DNA from: Erythrobacteraceae bacterium E2-1 Yellow Sea
GTDB taxonomy: Bacteria > Pseudomonadota > Alphaproteobacteria > Sphingomonadales > Sphingomonadaceae
Direction of reading: 5' to 3'
Assembly: GCA_014983025.1 (NCBI GenBank)
Contig: JADCLP010000003.1
Span: 96,155 to 160,154, forward strand
DNA: 64,000 nt
The number at the start of each line of letters is the position of its first letter. Position 1 is the first letter of the stretch. Both the position numbers and the translations under genes were made by a program. Positions 19,020-28,395 of this stretch are shown one piece after another. The notes under the pieces were generated by a model. That model saw only the letters and a program-made list of their open reading frames with translations. It was not told the origin of the DNA and searched no databases.

Positions 19020-19685
19020 ATGGAAAATGCACTGACCCCGCTCGAAGAAGTCCGCAGCAATATTGCCCGCGCCTGTAAAGCTGCGCGGCGCAAAAGCGAT
19101 GACATTACATTGATCGCGGTCAGCAAGACGCATCCTGCCGAAACGATCGAGCCTTTGCTGGAACAGGGCCAGCGTGTGTTTGGTGAAAACCGCGTGCAGG
19201 AAGCCGAAGCCAAATGGCCGGAATTGCGCGCGCGCTATCCCGATGTGGAATTGCACCTGATCGGGCAGTTGCAATCGAACAAGGCGGATGAGGCCGTGGC
19301 GTTGTTTGACAGCATTCATTCGCTCGACCGGATGAGCCTGCTCAATGCATTGGCGAAGGCGATGGATAAGGCCGGGCGGCGTGTGCCCTGCTTCATTCAG
19401 GTAAATGTGGGTGATGAGGACCAAAAAGGCGGTTGTTCGCTGTCTGAACTGCCTGATCTATTGGCCGCTGCCCGCGCAGCGGATATCCCCATTGCCGGGC
19501 TGATGTGCATCCCGCCCTTTGATATCGAGCCCGCGCCTTTCTTTGCCCTGCTGGCCAAGCTGGCTGCGGATAATGGTCTGTCAGGTCTCAGCATGGGGAT
19601 GAGCAGCGATTATGAAACTGCCGTAATGCTGGGTGCAACGCATGTTCGTGTTGGCACCGCGCTGTTCGGCAAACGCGGCGCTTGA
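19020..19685 (+). CDS. YggS-family PLP homeostasis protein
   Basis: A 221-aa alanine-racemase-fold protein that binds pyridoxal phosphate and balances vitamin B6 and amino-acid pools. The PLP lysine is in ITLIAVSKTHPAETI; further signatures are FGENRVQEAEAKW, LHLIGQLQSNKADEAV and LSMGMSSDYETAVMLGATHVRVGTALFG. The frame is open long before 19020, but the family N-terminus begins at MENALTPLEEV. Confidence 0.93.
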   Translation: MENALTPLEEVRSNIARACKAARRKSDDITLIAVSKTHPAETIEPLLEQGQRVFGENRVQEAEAKWPELRARYPDVELHLIGQLQSNKADEAVALFDSIHSLDRMSLLNALAKAMDKAGRRVPCFIQVNVGDEDQKGGCSLSELPDLLAAARAADIPIAGLMCIPPFDIEPAPFFALLAKLAADNGLSGLSMGMSSDYETAVMLGATHVRVGTALFGKRGA

Positions 19686-19689
19686 TTAT

Positions 19690-22449
19690 CTAGATTTCTT
19701 CCAGCTGTTTCTGCCGTTGATCGCTGGAAGCATCCAGCAATGCCGCTTCAATCTGCTTCAGGCGGTCTGTGGTGGTAATTTTTCCGCCCATCAGATCGGT
19801 GACATAGAAAGTGTCTGCCGCGCGTTCGCCATAGGCGGTGATATGCGCAGAATTGACCACCAGATTGCTTTCGAACAGGGCACGCGCCAGCCGGTTGAGC
19901 AGGGCTGGGCGGTCACGCGCATTCACTTCTATCACGGTGAAGCGGTTGGATGCATTGTTATCGAAATTCACGCGTGGGGCGACATCGAATGCGCCGGCGC
20001 GGCTTAAGGGAAGTGGACGCTGGGCAAGTTTGGGTACCAGTTCGATGCGGTTGCCCAGCGCATCACCAATCGCCTGCTTCAGCCGGTCAATCTGCCGCCC
20101 TTCGCGGAAGGGTTTGCCGAGTGGGTCCTGCACCAGGAAATTGTCAACCGCCCAACCGCTGCGCGTGGTGTGGATGCGCGCATCGATGATATTGGCACCA
20201 GCCAAATGGATGCCGCCGGCGATGCGATAGAACAGGCCGGGGTGGTCAGCTGCGATCACGCTGACCAGCGTGGCCCCGCGCGCTTCGTAATATTCGCAAT
20301 GGATCGACAGCTGATCCTTGATCCGCCGGGCGACTTCATATTGCACCAGGTTGAGCGCGATCACATCTTCCGGCTCTGCAATCCAATATGCATCGTCAAA
20401 TAGTTTGCCGACCTCTTCGATCAGATTGATCTTGTCCCCCAGCAATTCACTGACCGTCTGCTGCCGTGCTGCAACGCGTTCCTTGCGGCCATGCTTTTTA
20501 TGACCCAGCCGCAGGCGTTCCTGCGCTGCATCATATAATTCACCCAGCAATTGCCCTTTCCAGCTGTTCCATGTGCCGGGGCCAACGGCGCGAATATCCA
20601 CTGCTGTCAAAATGGCCAGGTGGCGCAAGCGTTCGACGCTCTGCACTTCGTTGATGAAATCCTCGATCGTCTTGGGATCGGTCAAATCGCGTTTGAACGC
20701 GGTGGCGCTCATCAACAGATGCTGCCGCACCAGCCAGGCAACCAGTTCTGTCTCGCTTTCCTCCATGCCAAATCGCGGACACAGTTCCAGCGCCACCTCG
20801 GCACCCAGAACAGAATGGTCACCACCGCGCCCCTTTGCAATGTCGTGCAGCAGCACGGCGACATAGGCTGCGCGTCGTGACGCCAGCTTGTGAATAAGAT
20901 GGGTGGCGCGTGGGTGATCCTTGGGCAGTTCGCCCTTTTCAATCCGATTTAACAATCCGATGGCGCGGATCGTATGCTCATCGACTGTATAGTGGTGATA
21001 CATGTCGAACTGCATCTGTGCATTGACCCGGCCAAAATCAGGTACAAAGCGGCCAAATACGCCTGCCTCATTCATCCAGCGCAATACGGTTTCCGGATTG
21101 TTGCGCCCGGCCAACAATTCCAGGAACAGCGCATTGGCATGCGGATCATTGCGCACGTCTGCCTTGATCAGCTTGCTGTCGCGGGCAGTCTGCAACATGG
21201 TTTCCGGGTGAATTTCCAGGCTATTTGCCTCTGCCAACTGGAAGATTTCAATCAGGCGCACCGGATCTTTCTGGAACCAGTCATCCGATGGGGCGGCAAT
21301 ACGCCCGCCGAACACACGATAGCCTTTCAGTGATCGGGCCTTTTGCTTCCACCCGGCGAAAAAGCCAGTCCGTGCACGGCTGCGTGCAAATTCTTCGTCA
21401 ATATGCGCCAGGAACACACCTGACAGGCTGCCCACGCGTTTTGCCTGCAGGAAGTAATATTGCATGAAACGTTCGACTGCACTTTTACCAGTACGATCGG
21501 CAAATTGCATGCGTTCTGCCACCTGACGCTGCAGATCGAATGTCAGCCGATCTTCTGCCCGCCCGGTGATTATGTGCATGTGGCAGCGCACGGCCAGCAG
21601 GAAGTTTTCAGCCCTGCGAAAGCTGCGATATTCTGCCTGCGTGAACAGGCCCACATCCACCAGTTCGGCGGCGCTGCGGACGCGGTGGATATATTTACCG
21701 ATCCAGTACAGCGTCTGCAGATCGCGCAACCCGCCCTTGCCATCCTTTATATTGGGTTCAACCACATAGCGGCTGTCGCCCATCCGCCGATGCCGATCGT
21801 TACGTTCCTCCAGCTTCTCGCTCAGAAACTGGCGTTCGCTGCCCTTGGCCACATCTGCCCAGAAACGGTCCCGCACCTCATCAAACAGGCCCTGATCACC
21901 CCAGATAAAGCGGCTTTCCAGCAAGGCCGTGCGGATCGTCAGATCTTCTTTCGCCATGCGAATCGTATCATCAGCTGTGCGGCTGGAATGGCCGACTTTC
22001 AGCCCCAGATCCCACAGGAAGTAGAGCATGGCTTCGATCACCTGTTCGCACCAGGGTGCGCGGCGTGTGGGCGTGATGAAGGCGATATCGACATCGGAAT
22101 GCGGTGCCATTTCCGCGCGGCCATATCCGCCAACCGCCAATATGGCCAAACGTTCACCTGAGCTGCGATTACCCACGGGATAGACATGGGTGATCACGTG
22201 GTCATGGATCACGCGCACCAGCTGATCAGTCAAAAAGGCATGGCCTGCCACGCATTCATGCCCGGCAGATGGCTTGGCTGACAACCGGCGAACCAGCTCG
22301 CTGCGCCCTGTATCCAGCGCGCTACGCAACAAGGCAACAATTTCGGTCCGCGCCTTTTCGCCCTGATCGGCAGAAAGGCTGGCAATCTGGTCTGACAATT
22401 TGCGCCGGTTGATAATGGCGCGCTGATTGGGAATTCGCGTGTTACTCAA
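19690..22449 (-). CDS. glnD: [Protein-PII] uridylyltransferase / uridylyl-removing enzyme
   Basis: A 919-aa bifunctional sensor of glutamine that adds or removes UMP on PII. The nucleotidyltransferase motif is AVGGYGRAEMAPHSDVDI, the HD hydrolase site is VLLHDIAKGRGGDHS, and two ACT domains follow (LVSVIAADHPGLFYRIAGG; EVNARDRPALLNRLAR). The start is TTG at 22449 with AGGG upstream. It ends 4 bp from the convergent YggS gene. Confidence 0.96.
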   Translation of the reverse strand: MSNTRIPNQRAIINRRKLSDQIASLSADQGEKARTEIVALLRSALDTGRSELVRRLSAKPSAGHECVAGHAFLTDQLVRVIHDHVITHVYPVGNRSSGERLAILAVGGYGRAEMAPHSDVDIAFITPTRRAPWCEQVIEAMLYFLWDLGLKVGHSSRTADDTIRMAKEDLTIRTALLESRFIWGDQGLFDEVRDRFWADVAKGSERQFLSEKLEERNDRHRRMGDSRYVVEPNIKDGKGGLRDLQTLYWIGKYIHRVRSAAELVDVGLFTQAEYRSFRRAENFLLAVRCHMHIITGRAEDRLTFDLQRQVAERMQFADRTGKSAVERFMQYYFLQAKRVGSLSGVFLAHIDEEFARSRARTGFFAGWKQKARSLKGYRVFGGRIAAPSDDWFQKDPVRLIEIFQLAEANSLEIHPETMLQTARDSKLIKADVRNDPHANALFLELLAGRNNPETVLRWMNEAGVFGRFVPDFGRVNAQMQFDMYHHYTVDEHTIRAIGLLNRIEKGELPKDHPRATHLIHKLASRRAAYVAVLLHDIAKGRGGDHSVLGAEVALELCPRFGMEESETELVAWLVRQHLLMSATAFKRDLTDPKTIEDFINEVQSVERLRHLAILTAVDIRAVGPGTWNSWKGQLLGELYDAAQERLRLGHKKHGRKERVAARQQTVSELLGDKINLIEEVGKLFDDAYWIAEPEDVIALNLVQYEVARRIKDQLSIHCEYYEARGATLVSVIAADHPGLFYRIAGGIHLAGANIIDARIHTTRSGWAVDNFLVQDPLGKPFREGRQIDRLKQAIGDALGNRIELVPKLAQRPLPLSRAGAFDVAPRVNFDNNASNRFTVIEVNARDRPALLNRLARALFESNLVVNSAHITAYGERAADTFYVTDLMGGKITTTDRLKQIEAALLDASSDQRQKQLEEI

Positions 22450-22460
22450 AACCCTGGCTG

Positions 22461-24158
22461 TTATGCCCCCGTCATTTCGGCGGAGTAGGCGCTGCGCACC
22501 GCCCGCTTGTCGATTTTCTGTGTGCCCAGCCGCGGCAGGGCTTCTGCCGAAAACCGGACGTGTTCGACTTGCGGTACCTTGAAAGGGGCAATGCGGGAAA
22601 GCAGGAATTCACGCAAATCGTCTGCGTTGAATGATTTTCCTGCTTTCAGGTGTATCACTGCGGCAGGGACTTCGCCATATCGGGCATCAGGAATGCCAAA
22701 GACGGAACATTCGGCCACGGCATCATTGGCGTAAATCGCCTCTTCCACCTCGATACTGGCAATGTTTTCGCCCCCGCGGATAATAATGTCCTTCTTGCGG
22801 TCGACAATAAAGACATAGCCGTCTTCGTCCATATAACCCAGATCACCTGTGCGGAAGAACCGGTCTGCCGTAAAGGCGTTGGCCGTGGCGTCAGGATTGT
22901 TCCAGTATCCGATGAAATTGCACACCGTGCGGAAACAGATTTCACCCATTGTGCCTATGGGCAAATTCTGGCCGACATCATCCATAATGGCAGCCTCTAC
23001 CAGCGGACGGCTGGGCCTGCCTGTGCTGGATGGCTTGGCGAGATAATTCTCATTCAGATTGGCACAGCCAACCGCATTGGTTTCTGTCAGGCCATAACCG
23101 ATCAGGGGGAAGCCTTCGGGGAAGGATTGCTTCAGCTTGGCGACATGTTCCGGCGGGCGCGGCGCACCGCCCGCAGCAAAGCCTGTACAGGCAGAGACAT
23201 CATATTTGTCACGGTCTGGATGGGTAGCCAGTTCATAACTCATAAGAGGGACGCCGACGAAATATGTTACCTTTTCACGTTCCATCAATTGCAGCGCTTC
23301 ACCCGCATCCCATTTGGGCAACAGCACCAGCTTGCGCCCCAGGGCAAAACTTTGCAGCAAAACGGGGACTTCGCCGGTTACATGGAATAACGGCACAGCC
23401 ACAAGGGCGCAGGGCTGGTCTTTCGGGGCATCGCCGGCTTCGGATAGATAGGTGAACGCCATCAACGTCTGCATGGCATAACTGCAGGCGCCCTGCGTTA
23501 CGCCCAGATGATCTGCCAGTGCACCCTTGGATTTGCCGGTTGACCCCGATGTATAAAGGATGGTGGCATAATCGCCTGGTCCAATTTCAGGCAGGGAAAC
23601 CGATGCCGGATCTGCCCAACATGCGGCAAGACCGGTGGCCGGGTCGCAATTGTGGCCCAATGGCAAGATCTTGGCATTGTGATCTTGGCCCTCCAGTCTT
23701 GCGGCGCGGGCGCTGTCGGCCAGCAGCAGTTTGCAGCTCACCAGTTCCAGCTGTTCGGCCAGTTCTTCACCGGTGGAAAATCCATTCAGCAGCGTGGAGC
23801 ATCCACCAGCCATGACAATGCCCATATAGGCGATGATCCAATTGGCAGAATTGCGCGCAGCAATACCGACACGGTCCCCTTTTTTTATGCCATGGCTGCT
23901 GATCAGCCCGGCGGCCACATGGCTGGCTGCGTCCCAGCTTTGGGCAAAACTCAACCGGCAATCGCCATCGACCAGGAAGGGGGTATCACCATGCTGGCTG
24001 CAGAAATGCGCGAAAAAGCTGGTCAGCGTGGGGGGCACATTCTTCAGCATGGGCATATCCACGCCACTGCGATTGATCATGGTGGTTTCAGCTGGTCCGC
24101 CGGGGGCTTCCAACCGATCCATGATTGCGTCGAGCGCCAGGTCCAGCTCGCTGGGCAT
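22461..24158 (-). CDS. Acyl-CoA synthetase (class I adenylate-forming enzyme)
   Basis: A 565-aa AMP-dependent ligase. The P-loop is TILYTSGSTGKSKGA; other motifs are GYGLTETNAVG, the hinge FFRTGDLGYMDEDGYVFIVDRKKD and the catalytic Lys near LPRLGTQKIDKRAVR. It likely activates a fatty or aromatic acid to its CoA thioester; the substrate is not readable. GAGGAG lies about 11 bases before the ATG. It ends 11 bp before the glnD start, so the two may share a transcript. Confidence 0.9.
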   Translation of the reverse strand: MPSELDLALDAIMDRLEAPGGPAETTMINRSGVDMPMLKNVPPTLTSFFAHFCSQHGDTPFLVDGDCRLSFAQSWDAASHVAAGLISSHGIKKGDRVGIAARNSANWIIAYMGIVMAGGCSTLLNGFSTGEELAEQLELVSCKLLLADSARAARLEGQDHNAKILPLGHNCDPATGLAACWADPASVSLPEIGPGDYATILYTSGSTGKSKGALADHLGVTQGACSYAMQTLMAFTYLSEAGDAPKDQPCALVAVPLFHVTGEVPVLLQSFALGRKLVLLPKWDAGEALQLMEREKVTYFVGVPLMSYELATHPDRDKYDVSACTGFAAGGAPRPPEHVAKLKQSFPEGFPLIGYGLTETNAVGCANLNENYLAKPSSTGRPSRPLVEAAIMDDVGQNLPIGTMGEICFRTVCNFIGYWNNPDATANAFTADRFFRTGDLGYMDEDGYVFIVDRKKDIIIRGGENIASIEVEEAIYANDAVAECSVFGIPDARYGEVPAAVIHLKAGKSFNADDLREFLLSRIAPFKVPQVEHVRFSAEALPRLGTQKIDKRAVRSAYSAEMTGA

Positions 24159-24275
24159 CTATTCTATTCTCCTCTCACCCTTTACGCAGGCTTTCCCCCA
24201 ATCCCCTGCTGTGCCACAAGCCGCGCGTTAAACATGCCGCTTGTATTCCAAACTTCACTCTAGGGGGTTCGCCAC

Positions 24276-25181
24276 TTGCTGTCACTACTCGCTGCCTCAG
24301 GCGTAACTGACCCGATCTATTGGGAAAATCTGGGTCTGCGCCCCTATCTGTTCGAGATCGGGTCGTTTCAGCTGCGCTTCTATTCCCTCGCCTATCTGCT
24401 GGGCGTTTTGTACGCTTATTGGCACCTGTCCAAGATGATCAAGGCACCCGGTGCGCCCATGGCGCAACGCCATGCGGATGATCTGTTTTTCTATGGCACG
24501 ATGGGCGTCATACTGGGCGGGCGATTGGGCTATGCCGCCTTCTACACCGGGGGCACGACCGGCAAGCCCAGCCTGTTCACCCATTTCACGCCAACCGAAA
24601 CCGTCAGCTGGGATCTGCTGCGGCTGTGGGACGGGGGGATGAGCTTTCATGGCGGGGTGATTGGCGTGGTGCTGGCGATTGCCTGGGTCGCCTGGCGGGG
24701 CAAGCTGCCTTTTATGCGGGTGGCCGATTATGTCGCAGTCAACGTGCCTATGGGGATGCTGCTGGGGCGCCTTGCCAATTTCATCAATGGTGAATTGTGG
24801 GGCCGCACCACCGATGTTCCGTGGGCGATGGTGTTTCCCGGTGCGGATGAACTGCCACGCCACCCCAGCCAATTGTACCAGGCCGGGCTGGAGGGCCTGC
24901 TGCTGCTGTTGGCAATGACTTTCCTGTTCTGGAGAACCCGTGCACGCTATCGCACTGGCCTGTTGGTGGGAATTTTCACCATGGGTATGGGGGCTGCGCG
25001 TTTTGTTAACGAATTCTTCCGCGAACCCGATGCACAATTGGCCGAATTCGCGGCGCAAACAGGGCTTTCGATGGGGCAATGGCTCAGCATTCCACTGATA
25101 CTGATTGGATTGATTGTAACGATCTTCGCCGCAAGTCGCAGGCCGATCGGAAGCGGCAAAAACCCGAATCAGGCACCATGA
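24276..25181 (+). CDS. lgt: Prolipoprotein diacylglyceryl transferase
   Basis: A 301-aa inner-membrane enzyme that moves diacylglycerol from phosphatidylglycerol to the lipobox cysteine. It has about seven transmembrane helices and the Lgt signature GRLANFINGELWGR, followed by RHPSQLYQAGLEG. Essential residues in the HGG segment (WDGGMSFHGGVIGVV) are present. The start is TTG at 24276 with AGGGGG nine bases upstream; no ATG exists near the N-terminus. Its stop overlaps the next ATG by 4 bp. Confidence 0.95.
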   Translation: MLSLLAASGVTDPIYWENLGLRPYLFEIGSFQLRFYSLAYLLGVLYAYWHLSKMIKAPGAPMAQRHADDLFFYGTMGVILGGRLGYAAFYTGGTTGKPSLFTHFTPTETVSWDLLRLWDGGMSFHGGVIGVVLAIAWVAWRGKLPFMRVADYVAVNVPMGMLLGRLANFINGELWGRTTDVPWAMVFPGADELPRHPSQLYQAGLEGLLLLLAMTFLFWRTRARYRTGLLVGIFTMGMGAARFVNEFFREPDAQLAEFAAQTGLSMGQWLSIPLILIGLIVTIFAASRRPIGSGKNPNQAP

Positions 25182-26251
25182 ATGATAATGATGGCGGTTT
25201 GCAGGATAACGGGCTGGCGGAGAGTTTTCGGCGGCTGATCCGCCAGCATGGCCCCATCTCGCTCGCCCGTTATATGGGCGAAAGCAATGCCCGCTATTAC
25301 ACCAGCCGCGATCCGCTGGGCGATATGGGTGATTTCATTACCGCACCTGAAATCAGCCAGTGCTTTGGCGAACTGGTGGGGTTGTGGCTGGCCGATATCT
25401 GGGTGCGCGCGGGCCAGCCTGATCCGGTGCATTATGTGGAACTGGGGCCGGGCCGCGGCACTTTGGCCAGCGATGCCTTGCGCGCGGCGGCGCGCTATGG
25501 CCTCAAGCCAACAGTTCATTTCGTGGAAGGCTCCGCCACCTTGCGCCAGATCCAGCGCGGCACCATTCGCGGTGTGGCGCATCATGATGATTTGACCAGC
25601 CTGCCCGATGATGCGCCGATGCTGCTGCTGGCGAATGAATTCTTCGACGCATTGCCGGTGCACCAATTGGTACGCGCGGCCAGCGGTTGGCATGAACGGA
25701 TGGTGGGGCTGGATGATCAGGACCGCTTTATCTTTGTGGCGGGGGACAAGCCCGCCGATACCATCGTGCCGGAAAGCTGGCGCAAGGCGGCACAGGGTAC
25801 GATGATTGAAACCAGCCCGGCGGCGGCCACTGTGATGGGCGAAATTGCACAGCGGCTGGCAAGCCAGGGCGGCGCGGCACTGGTTATAGATTATGGTGCG
25901 CGTGAATTGCGCACCGGCTCCACCGTGCAGGCGATCAAGGCACATAAGAAGGTCGATATATTCGATTATCCGGGCGAGGCGGATCTGACAGCGCATGTCG
26001 ATTTTGAAATGCTGGGCCAGGTGGCCCAGAAACATGGCGCAAAAGTGCTGGGGCTGGAGATGCAGGGTCATTGGCTGACCGAACTGGGCATTGATACGCG
26101 GTTCGAAGCACTCAAACAGCGGGCGCCGCAACAGGCAGAAATATTCCAGCGTCAACGCAACCGATTGGTGGCGGATGACCAGATGGGCCTGCTGTTCAAG
26201 GTGTTGGGGATTGCCGCACCCGATTGGCCGACAGGGGTAGGTTTCAGCTAA
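25178..26251 (+). CDS. MidA/NDUFAF7-type SAM-dependent methyltransferase
   Basis: A 357-aa homologue of mitochondrial NDUFAF7, which methylates an arginine of a complex I subunit. The SAM site is HYVELGPGRGTLASD. DFITAPEISQCFGELVGLWL and LLLANEFFDALPVHQLV are conserved family blocks. The ATGA overlap with lgt gives translational coupling. A link to complex I assembly is inferred from the family only. Confidence 0.9.
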   Translation: MNDNDGGLQDNGLAESFRRLIRQHGPISLARYMGESNARYYTSRDPLGDMGDFITAPEISQCFGELVGLWLADIWVRAGQPDPVHYVELGPGRGTLASDALRAAARYGLKPTVHFVEGSATLRQIQRGTIRGVAHHDDLTSLPDDAPMLLLANEFFDALPVHQLVRAASGWHERMVGLDDQDRFIFVAGDKPADTIVPESWRKAAQGTMIETSPAAATVMGEIAQRLASQGGAALVIDYGARELRTGSTVQAIKAHKKVDIFDYPGEADLTAHVDFEMLGQVAQKHGAKVLGLEMQGHWLTELGIDTRFEALKQRAPQQAEIFQRQRNRLVADDQMGLLFKVLGIAAPDWPTGVGFS

Positions 26252-26712
26252 TCCTGTGGTTCAGCCTCTGTCGATTGATCGTCTGGTGCAACATAGGTCA
26301 CTTGCTGCAGCTTGATCGTCAGATCTGCATTATTTGTGGCACGCATCACGCCATTGCTGTTGGGCTTTTTCAGTTTCCAGCAATCGCCCGCCAGATTTTC
26401 GTCTTTTGGGGTGAAGCATAATTGCCTATCATCATTGCGGCGCCAATTCCCATCCCGCCATGCATCGCCATTGCGGAAATCGCGATAGCGCCCGTTTTCA
26501 TCCAGAAAAGTCGTGAAAACGGCACCATCCTGGGCAATGGCACGCCATGCGGTGCGTTCCAGATCGGGGGATTTGGCGGGCTGTTCCACCTCGACACCAT
26601 CAACGTCGCTCTCTGCTTCTGCAGCGGCGCTTTCATTGCTTTGGTTCCCCATATCTGCAGGAGAGCAGGCTGCCAGAAGCAGGGGTATTATGACAATGGA
26701 ATAGGCGCGCAT
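26248..26712 (-). CDS. Lipoprotein of unknown function
   Basis: A 154-aa exported protein. The signal ends in LLLAACS, a standard lipobox, followed by an acidic Asn/Ser/Glu linker. The folded part has Trp-rich strands (TAWRAIAQDG; RYRDFRNGDAWRDGNW) and two Cys (QLCFTP; AGDCWKL) that could form a disulfide. I do not recognise the family. AAAGGAC lies eight bases before the ATG. It overlaps the convergent methyltransferase gene by 4 bp. Confidence 0.8.
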   Translation of the reverse strand: MRAYSIVIIPLLLAACSPADMGNQSNESAAAEAESDVDGVEVEQPAKSPDLERTAWRAIAQDGAVFTTFLDENGRYRDFRNGDAWRDGNWRRNDDRQLCFTPKDENLAGDCWKLKKPNSNGVMRATNNADLTIKLQQVTYVAPDDQSTEAEPQD

Positions 26713-26828
26713 CGGGCAGTCCTTTAACTTATGCAGAAGGAATAATAACGGCGGATACGCCCACGCCAAGGCCCCCAATTTATATCATGCTTGCGCCAAA
26801 CGCGCCTGCTTGCCACATGATTGGCCTT

Positions 26829-26957
26829 ATGGATGATGAAAAGGGTACCCCGCCGCAAAGTGGAATGCCGCGCTGGCTGATCTATGGAATTGCGGCCAAA
26901 TTGGCGCTGGTGATTGTGATTACGCTGGGAATCGTCTGGTACGCTTTCGGGCGATAG
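26829..26957 (+). CDS. Small single-pass membrane protein
   Basis: A 42-aa ORF: a polar N-terminus (MDDEKGTPPQSGMPRW) and one strong transmembrane helix (AAKLALVIVITLGIVWYAFG). An ATG at 26817 would add four residues. Composition and codon use look coding, but the ribosome binding site is weak. Confidence 0.5.
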   Translation: MDDEKGTPPQSGMPRWLIYGIAAKLALVIVITLGIVWYAFGR

Positions 26958-27021
26958 CTGCGCCAGCGAACTTGCTCCGCCCCTCAACGCGTGCCAATCA
27001 ATTGGAGAGAGGGGATATGCC

Positions 27022-27657
27022 TTGGCGTCAAAGGCACAGAACAATGGTCAGCGCCAGCGCTCTATCGCATCACGCGTGGCGCGGCGGATCATCATGGCAC
27101 TCTATCGCTGGCAAGGCTGGAAGCTGGTTGGCGATTTTCCCGATTTGCCCAAATATGTGATCGCAGGGGCGCCTCACACGTCGAACTGGGATTTCGTGTT
27201 CTTCATCGGCGCCACGGCGGAAAAAGGGGTGGAGCCCAATTATCTGGGCAAGCACACGCTGTTCAAATGGCCCATTCGCCGTTTCATGCTGGATATGGGA
27301 GGGGTGCCGATTGACCGGACACGCCGGGCCAATGTGGTGGAACAGGCAGCAGAAGAATTCGCCCGGCGGGACAGTTTGCGGCTGGTGATCGCAGCAGAGG
27401 GGTCACGCACCACCGATGGCAGCTGGAAATCAGGTTTCTACCACATTGCCCAGGCAGCTGGCGTGCCGATCGTGGTGGCCTATGTCGATAATGAACGGCG
27501 TGAAATCGGTTTTTCCCAGCCCATGCTTCCCAGCGGGAACTTTGGCGCAGACCTGCTGGAAATTGCGCGCTTTTATCGGTCCCACCTGCCAGATGAACCA
27601 CGCTTTGCCGTGCTGGAGGCGCAGGCAAGGGATTTGTTGTCGCAAGCAGCGGATTGA
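27022..27657 (+). CDS. Lysophospholipid acyltransferase family protein (PlsC-like)
   Basis: A 211-aa acyltransferase. The catalytic HX4D box is HTSNWD in IAGAPHTSNWDFVFFIG; the second box is GGVPIDRTRRANVV and the third EGSRTTDGSWKSGFYHIA. It is the short glycerol-acyltransferase type with no clear long membrane anchor. The substrate may be a lysophosphatidic acid or another lipid acceptor. Confidence 0.85.
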   Translation: MASKAQNNGQRQRSIASRVARRIIMALYRWQGWKLVGDFPDLPKYVIAGAPHTSNWDFVFFIGATAEKGVEPNYLGKHTLFKWPIRRFMLDMGGVPIDRTRRANVVEQAAEEFARRDSLRLVIAAEGSRTTDGSWKSGFYHIAQAAGVPIVVAYVDNERREIGFSQPMLPSGNFGADLLEIARFYRSHLPDEPRFAVLEAQARDLLSQAAD

Positions 27658-27741
27658 CCATGCCCCTTCATCTCGCCACATGCTTTTGGGCTTGCGCAAG
27701 GCCGCCCGATCCCTAGATCGGCAAGGCAGGAGGAAGGTTCC

Positions 27742-28386
27742 ATGGCCCTGGCCCCGGAAGAGATTGCAACCGAACGCCGCAGGCTGGCCGGTCGCGTGCT
27801 GGAATTGCTGGCGCGCTATGGTGAGGAGGTTACCCTGCCCATTCTGGCGCGGGAGGAAGGGATATCTCGTAATCGGCTGGGGCAGATTTTTGCGGATGAG
27901 GATGAGGTAACCGAAGCCGTGGCCGAGCTGTGGCTGGAACCACATGTCCAGATCATGGAAGGTGTGATGGACAGCGATCTGCCGCCCAATCGCAAGATGT
28001 ATGAATTTATTGTGCGTCGCTTCCGCCTGTCCCGTGAAAGGTTCAAGGCAGACCCGGCGATTTTTGCGTTGCTGTGCGAATTGGGCACGGCGCGTTACGA
28101 GCGTATTCGCAGCTTTATCGACCTGGCTGACCATTATCTGTGTGAGCTGATTGCAGAGGCGCAGGCTGACGGGCATCTGGCCGGGCTGGAGATTGATCAG
28201 GCTCTGTCGCTGATCAACCAGATGGTGATTGGCTATACCATTCCCGATATGATGGTGATGCTGCATGATCGCCTGACAGAAGAAAAGCTGGCGCGGATCG
28301 TGGATGCGATCTTTGCGGGGCTGAATGGCGGGGATAGCCCGGCAAGCGGGGTCAAAGCCCTGCGTCTGGTGCCCAGCGAAGGTTAG
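27742..28386 (+). CDS. TetR-family transcription regulator
   Basis: A 214-aa regulator. An N-terminal HTH (ELLARYGEEVTLPILAREEG then SRNRLGQIFADEDEV) is followed by a helical ligand-binding domain. It is a divergent TetR: the usual TTxxIA pattern is replaced by LPILAREEGISRN. GGAGGAAGGTTCC precedes the ATG. It lies downstream of the acyltransferase gene by 84 bp and may control lipid genes (inference). Confidence 0.75.
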   Translation: MALAPEEIATERRRLAGRVLELLARYGEEVTLPILAREEGISRNRLGQIFADEDEVTEAVAELWLEPHVQIMEGVMDSDLPPNRKMYEFIVRRFRLSRERFKADPAIFALLCELGTARYERIRSFIDLADHYLCELIAEAQADGHLAGLEIDQALSLINQMVIGYTIPDMMVMLHDRLTEEKLARIVDAIFAGLNGGDSPASGVKALRLVPSEG

Positions 28387-28395
28387 CCCTTCCGC

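Noticed and set aside
17737..19020. 427-codon plus ORF across the ftsK start and ThiE-like gene
   Set aside because: It is antisense to two well-supported genes and has no family signature.
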